From: CBDAPE01 sp965198325
Lineage (GTDB): Bacteria; Pseudomonadota; Alphaproteobacteria; UBA828; JAPUJA01
Length of the DNA stretch: 64,000 nt
Reading direction: 5' to 3'
NCBI GenBank assembly: GCA_965198325.1
Contig: CBDAPE010000016.1
Location: 124,001 to 188,000 of the forward strand
Position numbers and translations under genes: made by a program. The notes beneath the pieces are model-generated. The model saw only the letters and a program-made list of their open reading frames with translations, was not told the DNA's origin and did no database searches. Each line of letters starts with the position of its first letter. Position 1 is the stretch's first letter. Shown piece by piece: positions 1 through 9,714 of this stretch.

Positions 1-737
1 ACCTGCGGACCCGCGCCGTGCGCGACGGCGAGGAGTTCGTCATCAACGGCACCAAGCAGTTCATCAGCAGCGGCGAGAGCGGGGGCTTCACGCTGATCTT
101 CGCGATGACCGATCCCGACGCCGGCAAGAAGGGGATCAGCGCCTTCATCGTGCCCCGGGATGCGCCCGGCTATATCGTGGCGAGCAAGGAAACCAAGCTC
201 GGCCAGCGGGCCTCGGATACCTGCCAGTTGATCTTCGAGGACGTCCGGCTGCCGGCCGACCATCGGCTGGGCGAGGCGGGCGAGGGCTACAAGATCGCGC
301 TGTCCAACCTGGCCGACGGGCGCATCGGAATCGGCGGCCAGGCGGTCGGCATCGCGCGCGCGGCCTACGAGGCGGCGCTCGCCTACGCCCGGGAGCGGGT
401 GACCTTCGGCAAGCTGATCATCGAGCATCAGGCGGTAGCCTTCCGCCTCGCCGACATGGCGACCCAGGTCGAGGTGGCGCGCGAGATGGTCCACAAGGCG
501 GCCCGGATGCGCGACGCCGAGCTGCCCTGCCTCAAGGAAGCCTGCATGGCCAAGCTGTTCGCCTCGGAGATGTGCGAGAAGGTCTGTTCGGACGCGATCC
601 AGATCCACGGCGGCTACGGTTTCGTCGGCGATTTCCCGGTCGAGCAGTTCTACCGGGATTCGCGGATCTGCCAGATCTACGAGGGCACCAGCGACGTCCA
701 GCGCATGGTCATCGCCCGCAACCTGATGACGGAGTAG
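1..737 (+). CDS. Acyl-CoA dehydrogenase, C-terminal part (cut by window edge)
   Basis: Oxidises an acyl-CoA to the trans-2-enoyl-CoA with FAD, passing electrons to ETF. The reading frame is open from the first bases of the window, so the N-terminal third lies outside. Visible are the middle beta domain (NGTKQFISSG near the start) and the C-terminal helical domain ending in the family signature QIHGGYGF and FYRDSRICQIYEGTSDVQR. The stop at 735-737 is 11 bases before the next start, so the two genes are probably co-transcribed. Substrate chain length or branching cannot be read from this part. Confidence 0.93.
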   Translation, partial: LRTRAVRDGEEFVINGTKQFISSGESGGFTLIFAMTDPDAGKKGISAFIVPRDAPGYIVASKETKLGQRASDTCQLIFEDVRLPADHRLGEAGEGYKIALSNLADGRIGIGGQAVGIARAAYEAALAYARERVTFGKLIIEHQAVAFRLADMATQVEVAREMVHKAARMRDAELPCLKEACMAKLFASEMCEKVCSDAIQIHGGYGFVGDFPVEQFYRDSRICQIYEGTSDVQRMVIARNLMTE

Positions 738-748
738 GGGAGACCGCC

Positions 749-1351
749 ATGGCCGGGCCGATCGACTACTATTTCGACTTCTCCTCGCCTTACGGCTACC
801 TGGTTTCCGGGGAGATCGACGAATTCTCGGAAAAACACGGCCGATCAGTGACTTGGCGGCCGTTCTTGCTGGGAACCGTGTTCGGGCAGACCGGACAGGC
901 GCCGCTCGCGGACCAGCCGATCAAGGGCGATTACTGCAAGCACGACTGGGAGCGCTTTTCCCGGCTGATGGGGATGCCCTACCGTCTGCCCGACCCGTTC
1001 CCGATCGCGACCGTCGCCGCCGCCCGGGCGTTCTACTGGCTGTGGGACCAGGACCCGGACGCCGCCAAGGCGCTGGGCCGTGCGCTGTTTACGGCCTATT
1101 TCGGCGAGGGCCGGAACATCTCGGGCGCCGAGGCCGTGATCGAGGTCGCGGGCGAGCAGGGCGTCGATAGGTCCGCGCTCGGGGCCGCGCTGGGCGACCA
1201 GGCGATCAAGGACCGGCTGCGGGCCGCGAACGACGCCGCGATCGAGCAGGGCGTGTTCGGCTCGCCGATCTTCGTCGTCGACGGCGAGATGTTCTGGGGC
1301 TCGGACCGGCTGTGGATGGTCAAGCGCTGGATCGAGCAAGGGGGGTGGTAG
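749..1351 (+). CDS. 2-hydroxychromene-2-carboxylate isomerase-like protein (DsbA fold, GST-kappa type)
   Basis: A 200-residue protein of the DsbA-fold family that includes glutathione-dependent 2-hydroxychromene-2-carboxylate isomerase and GST kappa. It begins DYYFDFSSPYGY, the typical first strand with the SPY/Ser active-site region, and ends with the cis-Pro segment GVFGSPIFVVDGE and the W-G-x-D-R motif. The ATG at 749 is chosen because it follows the SD-like AGGGGAGA and gives family length; the frame is open further upstream but only as overlap with the previous gene. In-operon position after an acyl-CoA dehydrogenase suggests aromatic or fatty-acid degradation; the exact substrate is unknown. 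Confidence 0.88.
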   Translation: MAGPIDYYFDFSSPYGYLVSGEIDEFSEKHGRSVTWRPFLLGTVFGQTGQAPLADQPIKGDYCKHDWERFSRLMGMPYRLPDPFPIATVAAARAFYWLWDQDPDAAKALGRALFTAYFGEGRNISGAEAVIEVAGEQGVDRSALGAALGDQAIKDRLRAANDAAIEQGVFGSPIFVVDGEMFWGSDRLWMVKRWIEQGGW

Positions 1352-1662
1352 GGGGTACGGTTAGCGAGCCCGGCCAAGCGCATTCGGGTAAATCTCGGCT
1401 TCGATGTTGACATTCGAGAGCACGAACCCGACCGTTTTGCCGGCAATTCTGTTATGTTCCACGGCGGGCGCCGCCAGAGCACCAGCGTTGCCATTCACGC
1501 AATCATGAATTGTAAAACTTGAAATGTTCTTTGCTTGGAGTGGCGATGCTGCTAGCGTATGACAAAACGAAGCTGTGATAGAAGCAGTCGCCTAACGAAT
1601 TCAGTAGTCCGACAAGAAAGCGCGGGGACCGCAAGGCGAGAATATCCTAGGGGGCATCTAAA
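1352..1662. other. Intergenic stretch without a recognisable gene
   Basis: About 310 bases between the isomerase gene and the broken patatin-like gene. Short open frames occur on both strands but none has recognisable protein sequence or a ribosome binding site. Base composition drops towards AT after about 1500, which marks the entry into the accessory block. Confidence 0.4.
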
Positions 1663-2830
1663 TTGCCGCGCGGCTTCGGTATCTCAGAGCTGTTTCGCCA
1701 CGCGCCAGTCGGTACAGCCCGGTGGTTCGAGAATACCTCGACTTGGCTGTGCGCAATTTGGCGGTACCCAGACGACATTTTCAAAGCACTTACGCTGGTT
1801 CGCGCCTGCCTGATCTTCGTGGTCGTTGGAGGGCTGGCGTTGTGTTTACGCCCGCCAGCCAGGATGCTCTAGTGGCCCTGGCGGAAGAGCTTGGAGACAA
1901 TTTTCTGGCAGTCGCGTGCGGCAATTCCCCTGATCATATTCGTGTGGGCCTTCAGCGCCTGGTATTGGGCGCGCGTGCTGTTACGCATCAACTACAAGTT
2001 ATGGCCGCCTCCCAATCACGTAGTCAATGGCACTTGCGAAATCTCGGAAAAGTCTTTTCGGAGGCGGTGGATTCGGGCAACGATTGCCTGGGTCCCGCGG
2101 TTTCTGGGGATCGCCGGGATTCTGCTCGTAATTGGCGCTCTGCTTGCCTTGCCGTCGGATTTAAGCGATGAAACCGATTTAGGCATCCACGCCCTGCTTC
2201 GGACGATGGGGTTCCTGGCCACGGTCTTCGCCGTATTGGTTATCTGGCGCCGCAAGTTGCTGAGAGTTGCGGCGGATTTCGCGATTGATGTCTCGCATAG
2301 CAATATACTCAAAGTCGTTATCTTGCGCTGCGGGTTACTCAGAATTGCATCAGACTTTGCAAAGACTATCTTGCGCCGCGAGATGCCCGAACATGCGGCG
2401 GATGATAAACGCGCAAATAATATCTTTGACACCACCACGCCTCTCGTTTGGAAACTACTAGGGTTCGCGACAGTTTGTTCGCTAGCCCTCTTCATGATGT
2501 CGTTGTTTGGGCCAGTGGATGTCATAGGCTATCTGTTCAGCCCAACGAGCCTGCTCTTCCTGTGGGCGGCCACGTGGTTTCCGATTGGCTGCATCATCAC
2601 CTATTGGAGCAATCGATATCGGGTTCCAGTCGTCACAATCCTAATTGTCCTGGCTGTTTTGTTCAGTTTCGTCAATGACAACCACGGGATCTATCCTCTC
2701 TCGACCACAGATGTTGTGGACATAACTATTCGCCCCTCGATGGATGAAGCTCTCGGTGCCTGGCACAAAGGCGATGAGGAAAAACCATTTGTTCTGGTCT
2801 CAACGGCTGGTGGCGGTAGTCGGGCTGGCC
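1663..2830 (+). pseudogene. Patatin-like phospholipase, membrane-bound, 5' half (split by IS3-family element)
   Basis: This frame encodes a hydrophobic N-terminal half with several predicted membrane helices (for example around LIFVVVGGLAL, IAGILLVIGALLALP, and VVTILIVLAVLFSFV) and then FVLVSTAGGGSRAG, the glycine-rich oxyanion-hole motif of patatin-like lipases. The IS3-family element starts directly after this motif. The frame also has a TAG stop at 1870-1872 between two stretches that read as one membrane protein; if translation begins at the TTG at 1891 the rest is open. The nucleophile-containing part is absent. Composition is more AT-rich than the catabolic genes. The gene is inactive whichever start is used. 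Confidence 0.7.
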
Positions 2831-2854
2831 TGCCCCCGATTAGTGGTCCAGCGC

Positions 2855-3760
2855 TTAAGTTAGAGTTTGGCGCGGGTTAAGTTGATGGGCCGCCCGTAGC
2901 CCCTCAACAGGGTAGGTTGGCCCCTCAACGTTTGGCAAGATGGTTTCTGGGGCCGGCGGTCTGTATCCGAGCGAGCTATGCGGCCGGATGGTATTATAGT
3001 GATGGCGCCATCGTTCGATCAGCACTTTGGCCTGCTTCAGTGTAGAGAAGATCTCCGTGTTCAGGATTTCGTCCCGGAGCTTTGAGTTGAAGCTCTCGTT
3101 GTATCCGTTCTCCCAAGGTGACCCGGGCTCGATATAGAGGGTCTTGACGCCGATCCTGCCGAGCCAGTCGCGGACGGCATGAGCGGTAAACTCTGAGCCG
3201 TTGTCGGAACGGATATGATCCGGCGGGCCATGTTGGACGAAGAGCTCGGTCAGACAATGGAGGACATTGTCCGAGTTCAATCTTCGCTCGACGACAACGG
3301 CCATGCACCGCCTGGTGAACTCATCGATCACGGTGAGCATGCGGAACGTCCTCCCATCGTGTGTTCGATCCATGACGAAGTCATAGGACCAGACGTGATT
3401 GGGCCAGCACGGCCGCAGACGGATGCAGGATCCGTCGTTGAGCCACAGCCTGCCCCGTTTCGGTTGCTTCTGTGGGAGCTTCAGCCCCTCCCGCCGCCAG
3501 ATGCGCTGGACCCGCTTGGCGTTCACGTGCCAACCTTCGGTCCTGAGCAAGGCAGTGATCCGCCGATCGCCATATCTGCCATACTGGCTGGCCAAGCGGA
3601 TGATCGCGGCCGTGAGGGCCTCTTCATCATCCCGACCACGGGGTCTCTTGCGCTGGGTTGAGCGATGTTGGCCTGCAACAGCACAGGCCCGTCGCTCGGA
3701 GATCCCCAGTTCGGCCTGGAGATGATCAACACACTGCCGGCGACGGGCGGGGCTTAGCAA
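2855..3760 (-). CDS. IS3-family transposase OrfB (DDE integrase core)
   Basis: Catalytic part of the IS3 transposase, 301 residues. An HTH_21-type region (YGRYGDRRITALLR) is followed by the rve integrase core with the catalytic triad visible as Asp in WSYDFVMD, Asp in IRSDNGSEF, and Glu in ENGYNESFNSKLRDEIL. The C-terminal HHYNTIRPHSSLGYRPP is the usual end of this family. It overlaps OrfA by 7 bases in a different frame, the arrangement used for programmed frameshifting to an OrfAB fusion. It appears intact, so the element may still be active. Confidence 0.93.
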   Translation of the reverse strand: MLSPARRRQCVDHLQAELGISERRACAVAGQHRSTQRKRPRGRDDEEALTAAIIRLASQYGRYGDRRITALLRTEGWHVNAKRVQRIWRREGLKLPQKQPKRGRLWLNDGSCIRLRPCWPNHVWSYDFVMDRTHDGRTFRMLTVIDEFTRRCMAVVVERRLNSDNVLHCLTELFVQHGPPDHIRSDNGSEFTAHAVRDWLGRIGVKTLYIEPGSPWENGYNESFNSKLRDEILNTEIFSTLKQAKVLIERWRHHYNTIRPHSSLGYRPPAPETILPNVEGPTYPVEGLRAAHQLNPRQTLT

Positions 3761-4032
3761 TTTCCCTCAAGCGCCTCTTTCAAGATCAGCTTATCCAACG
3801 TCAGATCCGAGATCGCCTTGCGGAGACGGCCATTCTCCTTCTCCAGGTCCTTCAGACGCTTGGCCTGGTCAGTACGAAGGCCGCCATATTCCTTGCGCCA
3901 GCGATAGTAACTCTGCTCCGATACGCCGAGCGTGCGACAAGCTTGACCAACCGACTGGCCCTGCGCCAAAGCCACCTCGGCTTCGCGCAACATGCTGATA
4001 ATCCGTTCTGAGGTGTAGCGTTTACGGCTCAT
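3754..4032 (-). CDS. IS3-family OrfA (HTH DNA-binding subunit)
   Basis: A 92-residue protein: helix-turn-helix in the first 50 residues (GQACRTLGVSEQSYYRW) followed by a leucine-zipper coiled coil (KRLKDLEKENGRLRKAI). The ATG at 4032 is preferred over a start 24 bases upstream because an AGGAGG ribosome binding site sits just before it. OrfA alone binds the inverted repeats; with OrfB it forms the active transposase by frameshifting. Confidence 0.92.
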   Translation of the reverse strand: MSRKRYTSERIISMLREAEVALAQGQSVGQACRTLGVSEQSYYRWRKEYGGLRTDQAKRLKDLEKENGRLRKAISDLTLDKLILKEALEGNC

Positions 4033-4102
4033 TTCGTCCTCCTTTCGAGGGGGCAAAATGCGCCAAACTCTTCAATAAATCTGGACCACTTTTAGGGGGT
4101 CA

Positions 4103-5363
4103 CTCCAGCGCGGTCGGCGCAACGATCTTCAAGGCAGCTGTTAAAGCGAAGCCCAACTCCGAGAACGTCACCGTGTCGACGTCTGATTGCAGCGACTCGC
4201 CCCCTGCAATGCCGAGTGAAGACGCAATGTGGGATCGGATGCGAAAGATTGCGGGCAAGGATTTCTTGACGCCGTTGCTTGCTTCATTTCTCTACGGCGA
4301 TTTTTTTCAGACGTTCTTCCCTTGGCCAATTCCGCAAGCCAATCGAAACGCGACCCTTGAAGCGGCATGGGCCGCCGCCTTCAAAAAATACGCGGCATCT
4401 GAAGGCGGTGCTGGATCGAACCTGTTCGGAGAACGTTTTCTCAAACTGTGGCCCGACGAGGAGTTGAAGGAGAAACCATGGTCTGCCCTATTCTTGAACG
4501 GAACCTGGGTCGAAACCGGCAGGAGAATAATTGCTTCCAACATAGACGTTGATGCTGAGTTAATAGATGTTGATGCTGAGTTAAGTGTCGAGGAGGACGG
4601 CCATTTTGCTACGGCTCACGATTTCCTCAACGAAATCGGCGGAGAAATCAGCGTCGCCGAGGCTGCGAACGTCGCGTCTCGATTCCCATTCATGGAGGCA
4701 CCGGGCTCTATTCGAAGGGATAGCGAGGTCGCGTCATTTCGCGGCCATGTCGTGGATGGAGGTTATTTCGAAAATTTCGGTGCCGAGACAGCGATCGACA
4801 TTCTTGTCGCAGAAGACCATTGGCGACAGAAACAGGAAAACGAGGGGGGATCGGACGAGCATGCACGGCTGGTGATCGTAATCAGCAGCGACCCGACATT
4901 ATCTGGAAATTTTGATGAAGTGAAGTGCGGCGATGAAAAATCGGGGCTGCAAAGGCCCGAATGTTCGGTGGGCGGTTCGCCTTTCCTGAGTTCATTGCTT
5001 GGGCCGCAGGGCGCGTTCTTTGCGGCCCGCGAGGCGCGTGGGCACCTCGCAGTGGAACGACTAAGAAAACAAGCGCGCGATATGGAAGCCGGCTTTGTCC
5101 ATTTCAAATTGTGCCCTTCCGCCAACGAGAATGGAGTGAGTTTCGATCCGCCACTGAGTTGGGCTCTTTCGACCGTCAGCCAACACAATATCGATCAATC
5201 ATTTAATACGAAAAATTTTGGTCCGAGAGCCCCGCTTTATAAGCTTTACTCGGAAAAGCCTGTGCTTCGCTGGCGGCTTCGACCGCCCGCCATGCGCCAA
5301 GTTCCGGATGAACCGAAACCCATTCTGGATAGAAGTTGCCAAAAACTTAATCTCGAAGCATGA
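4103..5363 (+). pseudogene. Patatin-like phospholipase, 3' half (downstream of IS3-family element)
   Basis: The frame is open from the right end of the IS: it begins SAVGATIFKAAVKAK, which resembles the segment just after the GxSxG nucleophile in patatin-like proteins, and later has HVVDGGYFENFGAETAIDIL, the DGG motif with the catalytic Asp. Together with the half at 1663-2830 it is one disrupted gene. The roughly 30-45 residues expected between the oxyanion loop and this segment, including the nucleophilic Ser, are missing, so the insertion came with a deletion. A 24-base direct repeat encodes repeated DVDAEL near 4545-4580. An ATG-less start GTG near 4173 could still give a fragment, but not an enzyme. 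Confidence 0.72.
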
Positions 5364-5531
5364 AAATCAGTTGTAGAGTACTTGGTTGGCGTCAAGCCCG
5401 CACCAAATGCCGTCATCGCAGCGCCATAGGGGCGGAGAGGGTCAATACTCAATTTTTACATGGCTCCAACCCGCTCGGAAGTGCCCCAATTTCGGCACGG
5501 CCGATGAACTGCCTTGTCTCCCGTTCCTCGT

Positions 5532-5912
5532 CTACGGTTCGATCGGGATCGTATCTTCCTGTCCATTGCCGCCGTTGGTGATCGTAGGTGCGACTTCGGG
5601 CGCAGTGTACCGCTTTGCGCGCAATTGGCTAAGCAACGCCTCATTCTGTCGGATGGCCGCATACTTGGCATTAATTCGTGTTTTCAACATTTTTAATTCA
5701 GCACTAGCGATTTCATCGGTAGCGCTAGGATTCCCCAATGCTGCAATTTTATGACCCAGGCCAGTAATATCCGTCAACAGCTTCTCGTTTTCTTTCTCGA
5801 GTTGAATAATCTCAGCGTCGATCTGTTTGCGGGTGATTACCACGCGATATTTTCTTTCTTTGGTGAGTCCGATCAGGCCTTCCACGAACGAACACTCTCT
5901 GTGATAGGCACC
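5532..5912 (-). pseudogene. Coiled-coil protein of unknown function, 5' end lost to IS21 insertion
   Basis: The minus-strand frame runs out of the IS21 end and gives about 100 residues rich in heptads (IDAEIIQLEKENEKLL, ELKMLKTRINAKYAA, IRQNEALLSQLRAKR), so a coiled coil, ending in a Pro/Thr/Asn tail. A GTG at 5843 could start a 103-residue remnant. I do not recognise the family. Because the frame is continuous up to position 5912 and then becomes IS sequence, this is most simply the 3' part of a gene cut by the element. Confidence 0.5.
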
Positions 5913-6104
5913 TGTCAACGGCGGAGCAAAAAGCGACCGCCGTGGCGGAGTAAAAAGGGACCACCTGGCGGCTGCGGGCTTGTCCCCGTAGTCCATGGGC
6001 GGGCCCCGCGTGCGACGCGGCGTGCCCTCAACAGGCCGACGCGGCGGTGCGCGCGGGGGGGGACCTGTGGGCCCACGGGGTCAAGCGAGGGCTGGGTGGT
6101 CGGT

Positions 6105-6869
6105 TCAGTTCGCCGTCGGGGTTTGACGCCTGCGGCTCTGGTTGAGCCGATAGCTGTCGCCGTTCATCTCGAGGATGTTGACGTGATGGGTGAGGCGGTC
6201 GAGCAGCGCGCCGGTCAGGCGTTCGGAGCCGAACACCTCGGTCCATTCGTCGAACGGCAGGTTGGTGGTGACCAGGGTCGCGCCGCGCTCGTAGCGTTGG
6301 CTGAACACCTCGAACAGGAGTTCGGCTTCGGTCTTGGACAGCGGCACGAAGCCGAGCTCGTCGATGATCAGAAGCTTGTAGGTGGCGAGCTTCTTCTGGA
6401 ACCTCAGCAGTTGCTTGTCATCGCGGGCCTCGATGAGCTCGTGGACCAGGGCAGCGGCGGTGATGAAGCCGACCGAGAGACCCTTCTGGCAGGCCGCCAG
6501 ACCGAGACCGAGGGCGATGTGGGTCTTGCCGGTGCCACTGTTGCCGAGCGCGATGAGGTTCTCGCGGCGCTCGATGTACGCGCAGCGGGCGAGCTCCAGG
6601 ACCAACGTCTTGTTGAGCGAGGGGATGACCTTGAAATCGAAGCTATCGAGGCTCTTGATCACGGGGAAGCGCGCCGCCTTGATCCGCCGCTCGACCATGC
6701 GGCGCTCGCGGTCGATCAGCTCAAGCTCGGCCAGACGCAAGAGATAGCGAACGTGGTCGACGCCTTCAGAGGCGCACTGCCGGGCGATCTTGTCGTACTC
6801 TCGCAGGAAGGTCGGAAGCTTGAGCGTCTTGAGGTGGTGGGCGAGCAGCAGCTGTGGTGCGTCGGTCAT
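6105..6869 (-). CDS. istB: IS21-family helper ATPase IstB
   Basis: AAA+ ATPase of 254 residues that assists the IstA transposase with target selection. Walker A is visible as GNSGTGKTH, Walker B as LLIIDELGF, and sensor region as LVTTNLPFDEW. The ATG at 6869 overlaps the istA stop in an ATGA arrangement, as is standard in IS21. The protein appears complete and is nearly identical to the copy at 35010-35771. Confidence 0.93.
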   Translation of the reverse strand: MTDAPQLLLAHHLKTLKLPTFLREYDKIARQCASEGVDHVRYLLRLAELELIDRERRMVERRIKAARFPVIKSLDSFDFKVIPSLNKTLVLELARCAYIERRENLIALGNSGTGKTHIALGLGLAACQKGLSVGFITAAALVHELIEARDDKQLLRFQKKLATYKLLIIDELGFVPLSKTEAELLFEVFSQRYERGATLVTTNLPFDEWTEVFGSERLTGALLDRLTHHVNILEMNGDSYRLNQSRRRQTPTAN

Positions 6870-7498
6870 GCACGGAGCCCCGGCAGCAGGCTCATGTACG
6901 ACTTGGCAGACGTGGTCGCGACTCGGGCGCGCGGCAGGTACGGATAGACCTCGAGGTTGAGCCGGGGCGGCCGCCGCTCGATGCGGCACAGCACCAGGTG
7001 CTTGACGGCATCGAAGCCGATGGCGCCGATCCTGAGCGCATCGTCGACCGCTGCCGTCAGCTCCTCGAGCCGGAAGCTCTCCAGCAGACGGAGCACCTGG
7101 ACGTACTCGCGCTTGCCTGCCTTGCCCATGCGAGCTTCGAGGAGGCGTCGCAGGGTGATGAAGCTATCGGGCAGGTCCCAGCCCGCCAACGGCGCGGCCT
7201 GGTCGAGGGCGCTGATCTTCTGCTCGGTCAAGGGCAGGTAATGCAGCGGGTCGAAGATCAGGTCCGCGCTGTCATAGGACCGGCGGTGCCGGGCGATCAC
7301 TTCGGCGCCGCAAGAGATCATCACCTCGTCGACATAGCCGCGGATCAGCACCTCGCGGTGCCCGTATGCTACGGGCACCGAGTAGTCGTGGCCGCGGTAA
7401 CGCACCAGCGACAGTGAGCTCGCCCTTCCGGGACGCTTGTCGCAGGCATCATAGGGAGCAGGCGGCAATGGCAAGAGAACTTGACGGTCCCGTTCGAG
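6866..7498 (-). pseudogene. istA: IS21 transposase IstA, 3' fragment (downstream of IS256 insertion)
   Basis: C-terminal part of IstA, matching the intact stretch of copy 2 from LPLPPAPYDACDKR through to the stop. It contains the C-terminal beta-barrel region (SLSLVRYRGHDYSVPVAYG) but not the DDE core. It is separated from its N-terminal part by the IS256-family element and ends by overlapping the istB start. Confidence 0.88.
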
Positions 7499-7506
7499 AC
7501 GCTCGC
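7499..7506. repeat. 8-bp target-site duplication, left copy (ACGCTCGC)
   Basis: ACGCTCGC immediately left of the IS256-family element; the same eight bases lie immediately right of it at 8848-8855. An 8-bp duplication is normal for IS256 elements and fixes the insertion point in istA. Confidence 0.9.
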
Positions 7507-8847
7507 GAGAGTGTCAGATATCTTGTGTAAATGAGTGCCGTGGGTCCAATATTTAGTATGGGAGGACCTACGATGAGGACTATCAGACCTGAACTTCTGG
7601 ACGAACTTCTGGCCGATTACGAGAAGCCGGATGACCTGCTGGGCGAAGACGGGCTGTTCAAGCAGCTCAAGGCGGTGCTCTTGGAGCGGGCGCTTGACGC
7701 CGAGCTGAGCGATCACCTGGGCTACGAGAAGGGTGACCCGGCCGGTCGCGGCACGGGTAACAGCCGCAACGGCTACTCGGACAAGACGGTGCTGAGCGAG
7801 GATGGCGAGATCGATATCGCCGTGCCGCGCGACCGCACCGGCACGTTCGACCCGCTGATCGTGCCCAAGGGCGAACGCCGTCTCGAGGGCTTCGACGATC
7901 GCATCGTGTCGCTGTATGCCCGCGGCATGACGGTGCGCGAGATACGTGGCCATCTGCAGGAGCTTTACGGGGTCGCGGTTTCGCCGGACCTGATCAGCCG
8001 GGTCACCGACGTGGTACTCGAGGAGGTCCGCGAATGGCAGAACCGACCGCTCGATGCGGTCTATCCGGTGGTGTTCTTTGACGCGCTGCGGGTCAAGATC
8101 CGCGACGAAGGCCTGGTGCGCAACAAAGCAGTCTACGTTGCACTGGCCCTCACCGCTGAAGGCGAGAAGGAGGTTCTCGGGCTGTGGATCGAGCAGACCG
8201 AAGGCGCCAAGTTCTGGCTCAAGGTGATGAACGACCTCAAGACCCGCGGCGTCGCTGACATCCTGATCGCCGTGGTCGACGGCCTCAAGGGCTTCCCCGA
8301 GGCGATAACAACGGTGTTCCCCGAGACCACGGTGCAGACCTGCATCGTGCATCTGATCCGCAGTTCGCTGGCGTTCGTGTCGTGGAAGGACCGAAAGAGG
8401 ATCATGCCCGATATCAAGGCGATCTACCGCGCCGAAACCGCCGAGACCGCGGCGGCCAAGCTCGACGAGTTCGAGGCCAAATGGGGCGAGCGCTATCCGG
8501 CGATCGCGCCCAGCTGGCGCCGCGCCTGGGAGCAGGTGGTGCCGATGTTCGCGTTCCCGCCGGCGATCCGCAAGATGATCTACACCACCAACGCGCTGGA
8601 GAGCCTGCACCAATCTTTGCGCAAGATCATCAAGACACGCGGTAGCTTCCCCAACGACGAGGCGGCGGTCAAGCTGTTGTTCCTGGCGATCCGCAATGCC
8701 GGTGTCGGCTGGAAACGGCCTATTGAATGGACCGCCGCAATGGGGCAGTTTGCGATCCTGTTCGAGGATCGCTTTCCGGCCTCAGCGCGCTGAGGCCGGA
8801 AACAATGTCGCCCACGGCGTCACTTACACAGACAATCGGACACACCC
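7507..8847 (+). mobile_element. IS256-family insertion sequence nested in istA, 1341 bp
   Basis: Bounded by imperfect inverted ends (GAGAGTGTCAGAT on the left; right end in reverse complement GGGTGTGTCCGAT, with shared TGTGTAA further in) and by an exact 8-bp direct repeat. It carries one Mutator-type transposase on the strand opposite to the host istA. Nested position shows that it arrived after the IS21 element. Confidence 0.92.
7573..8793 (+). CDS. IS256-family (Mutator-type) transposase
   Basis: A 406-residue DDE transposase. The catalytic residues are visible as Asp in VVFFDALRVKIRDE, Asp in IAVVDGLKGFPEAI, and Glu in YTTNALESLHQSLRK; the CIVHLIRSSL segment is the conserved C/D-x-x-H motif. 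The ATG at 7573 is chosen over upstream starts because it follows GGGAGG at good spacing and gives family length. The frame is intact, so the element could still move. Confidence 0.95.
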   Translation: MRTIRPELLDELLADYEKPDDLLGEDGLFKQLKAVLLERALDAELSDHLGYEKGDPAGRGTGNSRNGYSDKTVLSEDGEIDIAVPRDRTGTFDPLIVPKGERRLEGFDDRIVSLYARGMTVREIRGHLQELYGVAVSPDLISRVTDVVLEEVREWQNRPLDAVYPVVFFDALRVKIRDEGLVRNKAVYVALALTAEGEKEVLGLWIEQTEGAKFWLKVMNDLKTRGVADILIAVVDGLKGFPEAITTVFPETTVQTCIVHLIRSSLAFVSWKDRKRIMPDIKAIYRAETAETAAAKLDEFEAKWGERYPAIAPSWRRAWEQVVPMFAFPPAIRKMIYTTNALESLHQSLRKIIKTRGSFPNDEAAVKLLFLAIRNAGVGWKRPIEWTAAMGQFAILFEDRFPASAR

Positions 8848-8855
8848 ACGCTCGC
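8848..8855. repeat. 8-bp target-site duplication, right copy (ACGCTCGC)
   Basis: Second copy of the ACGCTCGC duplication flanking the IS256-family element. Removing the element and one copy restores the istA reading frame through KETISER into ERDRQ. Confidence 0.9.
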
Positions 8856-9714
8856 TGATGGTTTCCTTGTGACCCCGCAGCCGTGCGGCCCGGCGCCGGC
8901 AACACCGTTCGGCGAGAGCACCGTTGAGAGCCTCGAAGCTCTCGGCCAGCGGGATCGGGACCAGGAAGTCCCGCCGGATGAAGCCAACCAGTCCCTCGAC
9001 TTTGCCCTTGTCATTCCCCTTGCCCGGTCGGCCGAACCTGTCCTCGAACAGATAGTGGGATTGCAACTCCGTGAAGACGCGCGTTCGCGGCCGCTTGCCA
9101 TCTCCCAGGACCCGGGCAACAGCCAGCTTGGTGTTGTCGTACAGGATGGATGTGGGAACGCCGCCGAAGAAGGCGAATGCCGCATTGTGACCATCGCAAA
9201 AGGCCTCGGTCGTCTCCGCCGGATAGGCTTTCACAAAACAACCATCGCTGTGGGGAAGGTCGAAGGCAAGGAAGTGGACCTTGCGCGACACGCCGCCGAT
9301 CACCGCCATCGCCTCACCGAAGTCCGCCTGGGCGTGACCGGGGGAATGGACGAGCGGCACAAACACCTCACGTGACCGAAGCCGCCGCTCGCGAACGGAG
9401 TCCTTCACGATGGTGTACCCGCCCGTAAAGCCGTACTCGTCCCGGAGACGGTCGAAGATGCGCTTTGCAGTGTGCCGTTGTTTGCGGTGACTGGTCCGAT
9501 CATCCTCCAGGATCCGATCGATGATCCCCGTGAACGGATCCAGCTTCGGTCGCCGGGGCGGCGTGCTTCGGCGATATCCTGGCGGCACCGAGAACGACAG
9601 CATCTTACGGACCGTCTTGCGGTCCACACCAAACACCCGCGACGCCTCGTGGACGCTCATCCTATCGACACGGCACGCCCGCCGAACCCGTGCGTACAAA
9701 TCCACCCGATACAT
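8856..9714 (-). pseudogene. istA: IS21 transposase IstA, 5' fragment
   Basis: N-terminal and catalytic part of IstA: HTH with EASRVFGVDRKTVRKML near residue 25, then the integrase core (HAQADFGEAM holding the first Asp; LYDNTKLAV the second; GKVEGLVGFIRR the Glu region). It reads out into the IS256 end after KETISER, so the protein would end with a few foreign residues. Start ATG at 9714 matches copy 2. Confidence 0.88.

Larger units (their letters stand above)
2831..4102 (-). mobile_element. IS3-family insertion sequence (IS407/IS2-like layout), 1272 bp
   Basis: Two overlapping transposase frames on the minus strand, bounded by related imperfect inverted ends that begin TG and include AGTGGTCCAG and AGAGTTTGGCGC; the element therefore runs TG...CA as IS3 elements do. 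The ends lie at 2831 (left) and 4102 (right). The bases next to the ends (GGCC on the left, CTCC on the right) do not form a 3-5 bp target duplication. The element lies in a patatin-like gene. Confidence 0.85.

Noticed and set aside
1096..1494. Possible minus-strand gene over the isomerase 3' end
   Set aside because: No recognisable sequence and it is largely antisense to a well-supported gene.
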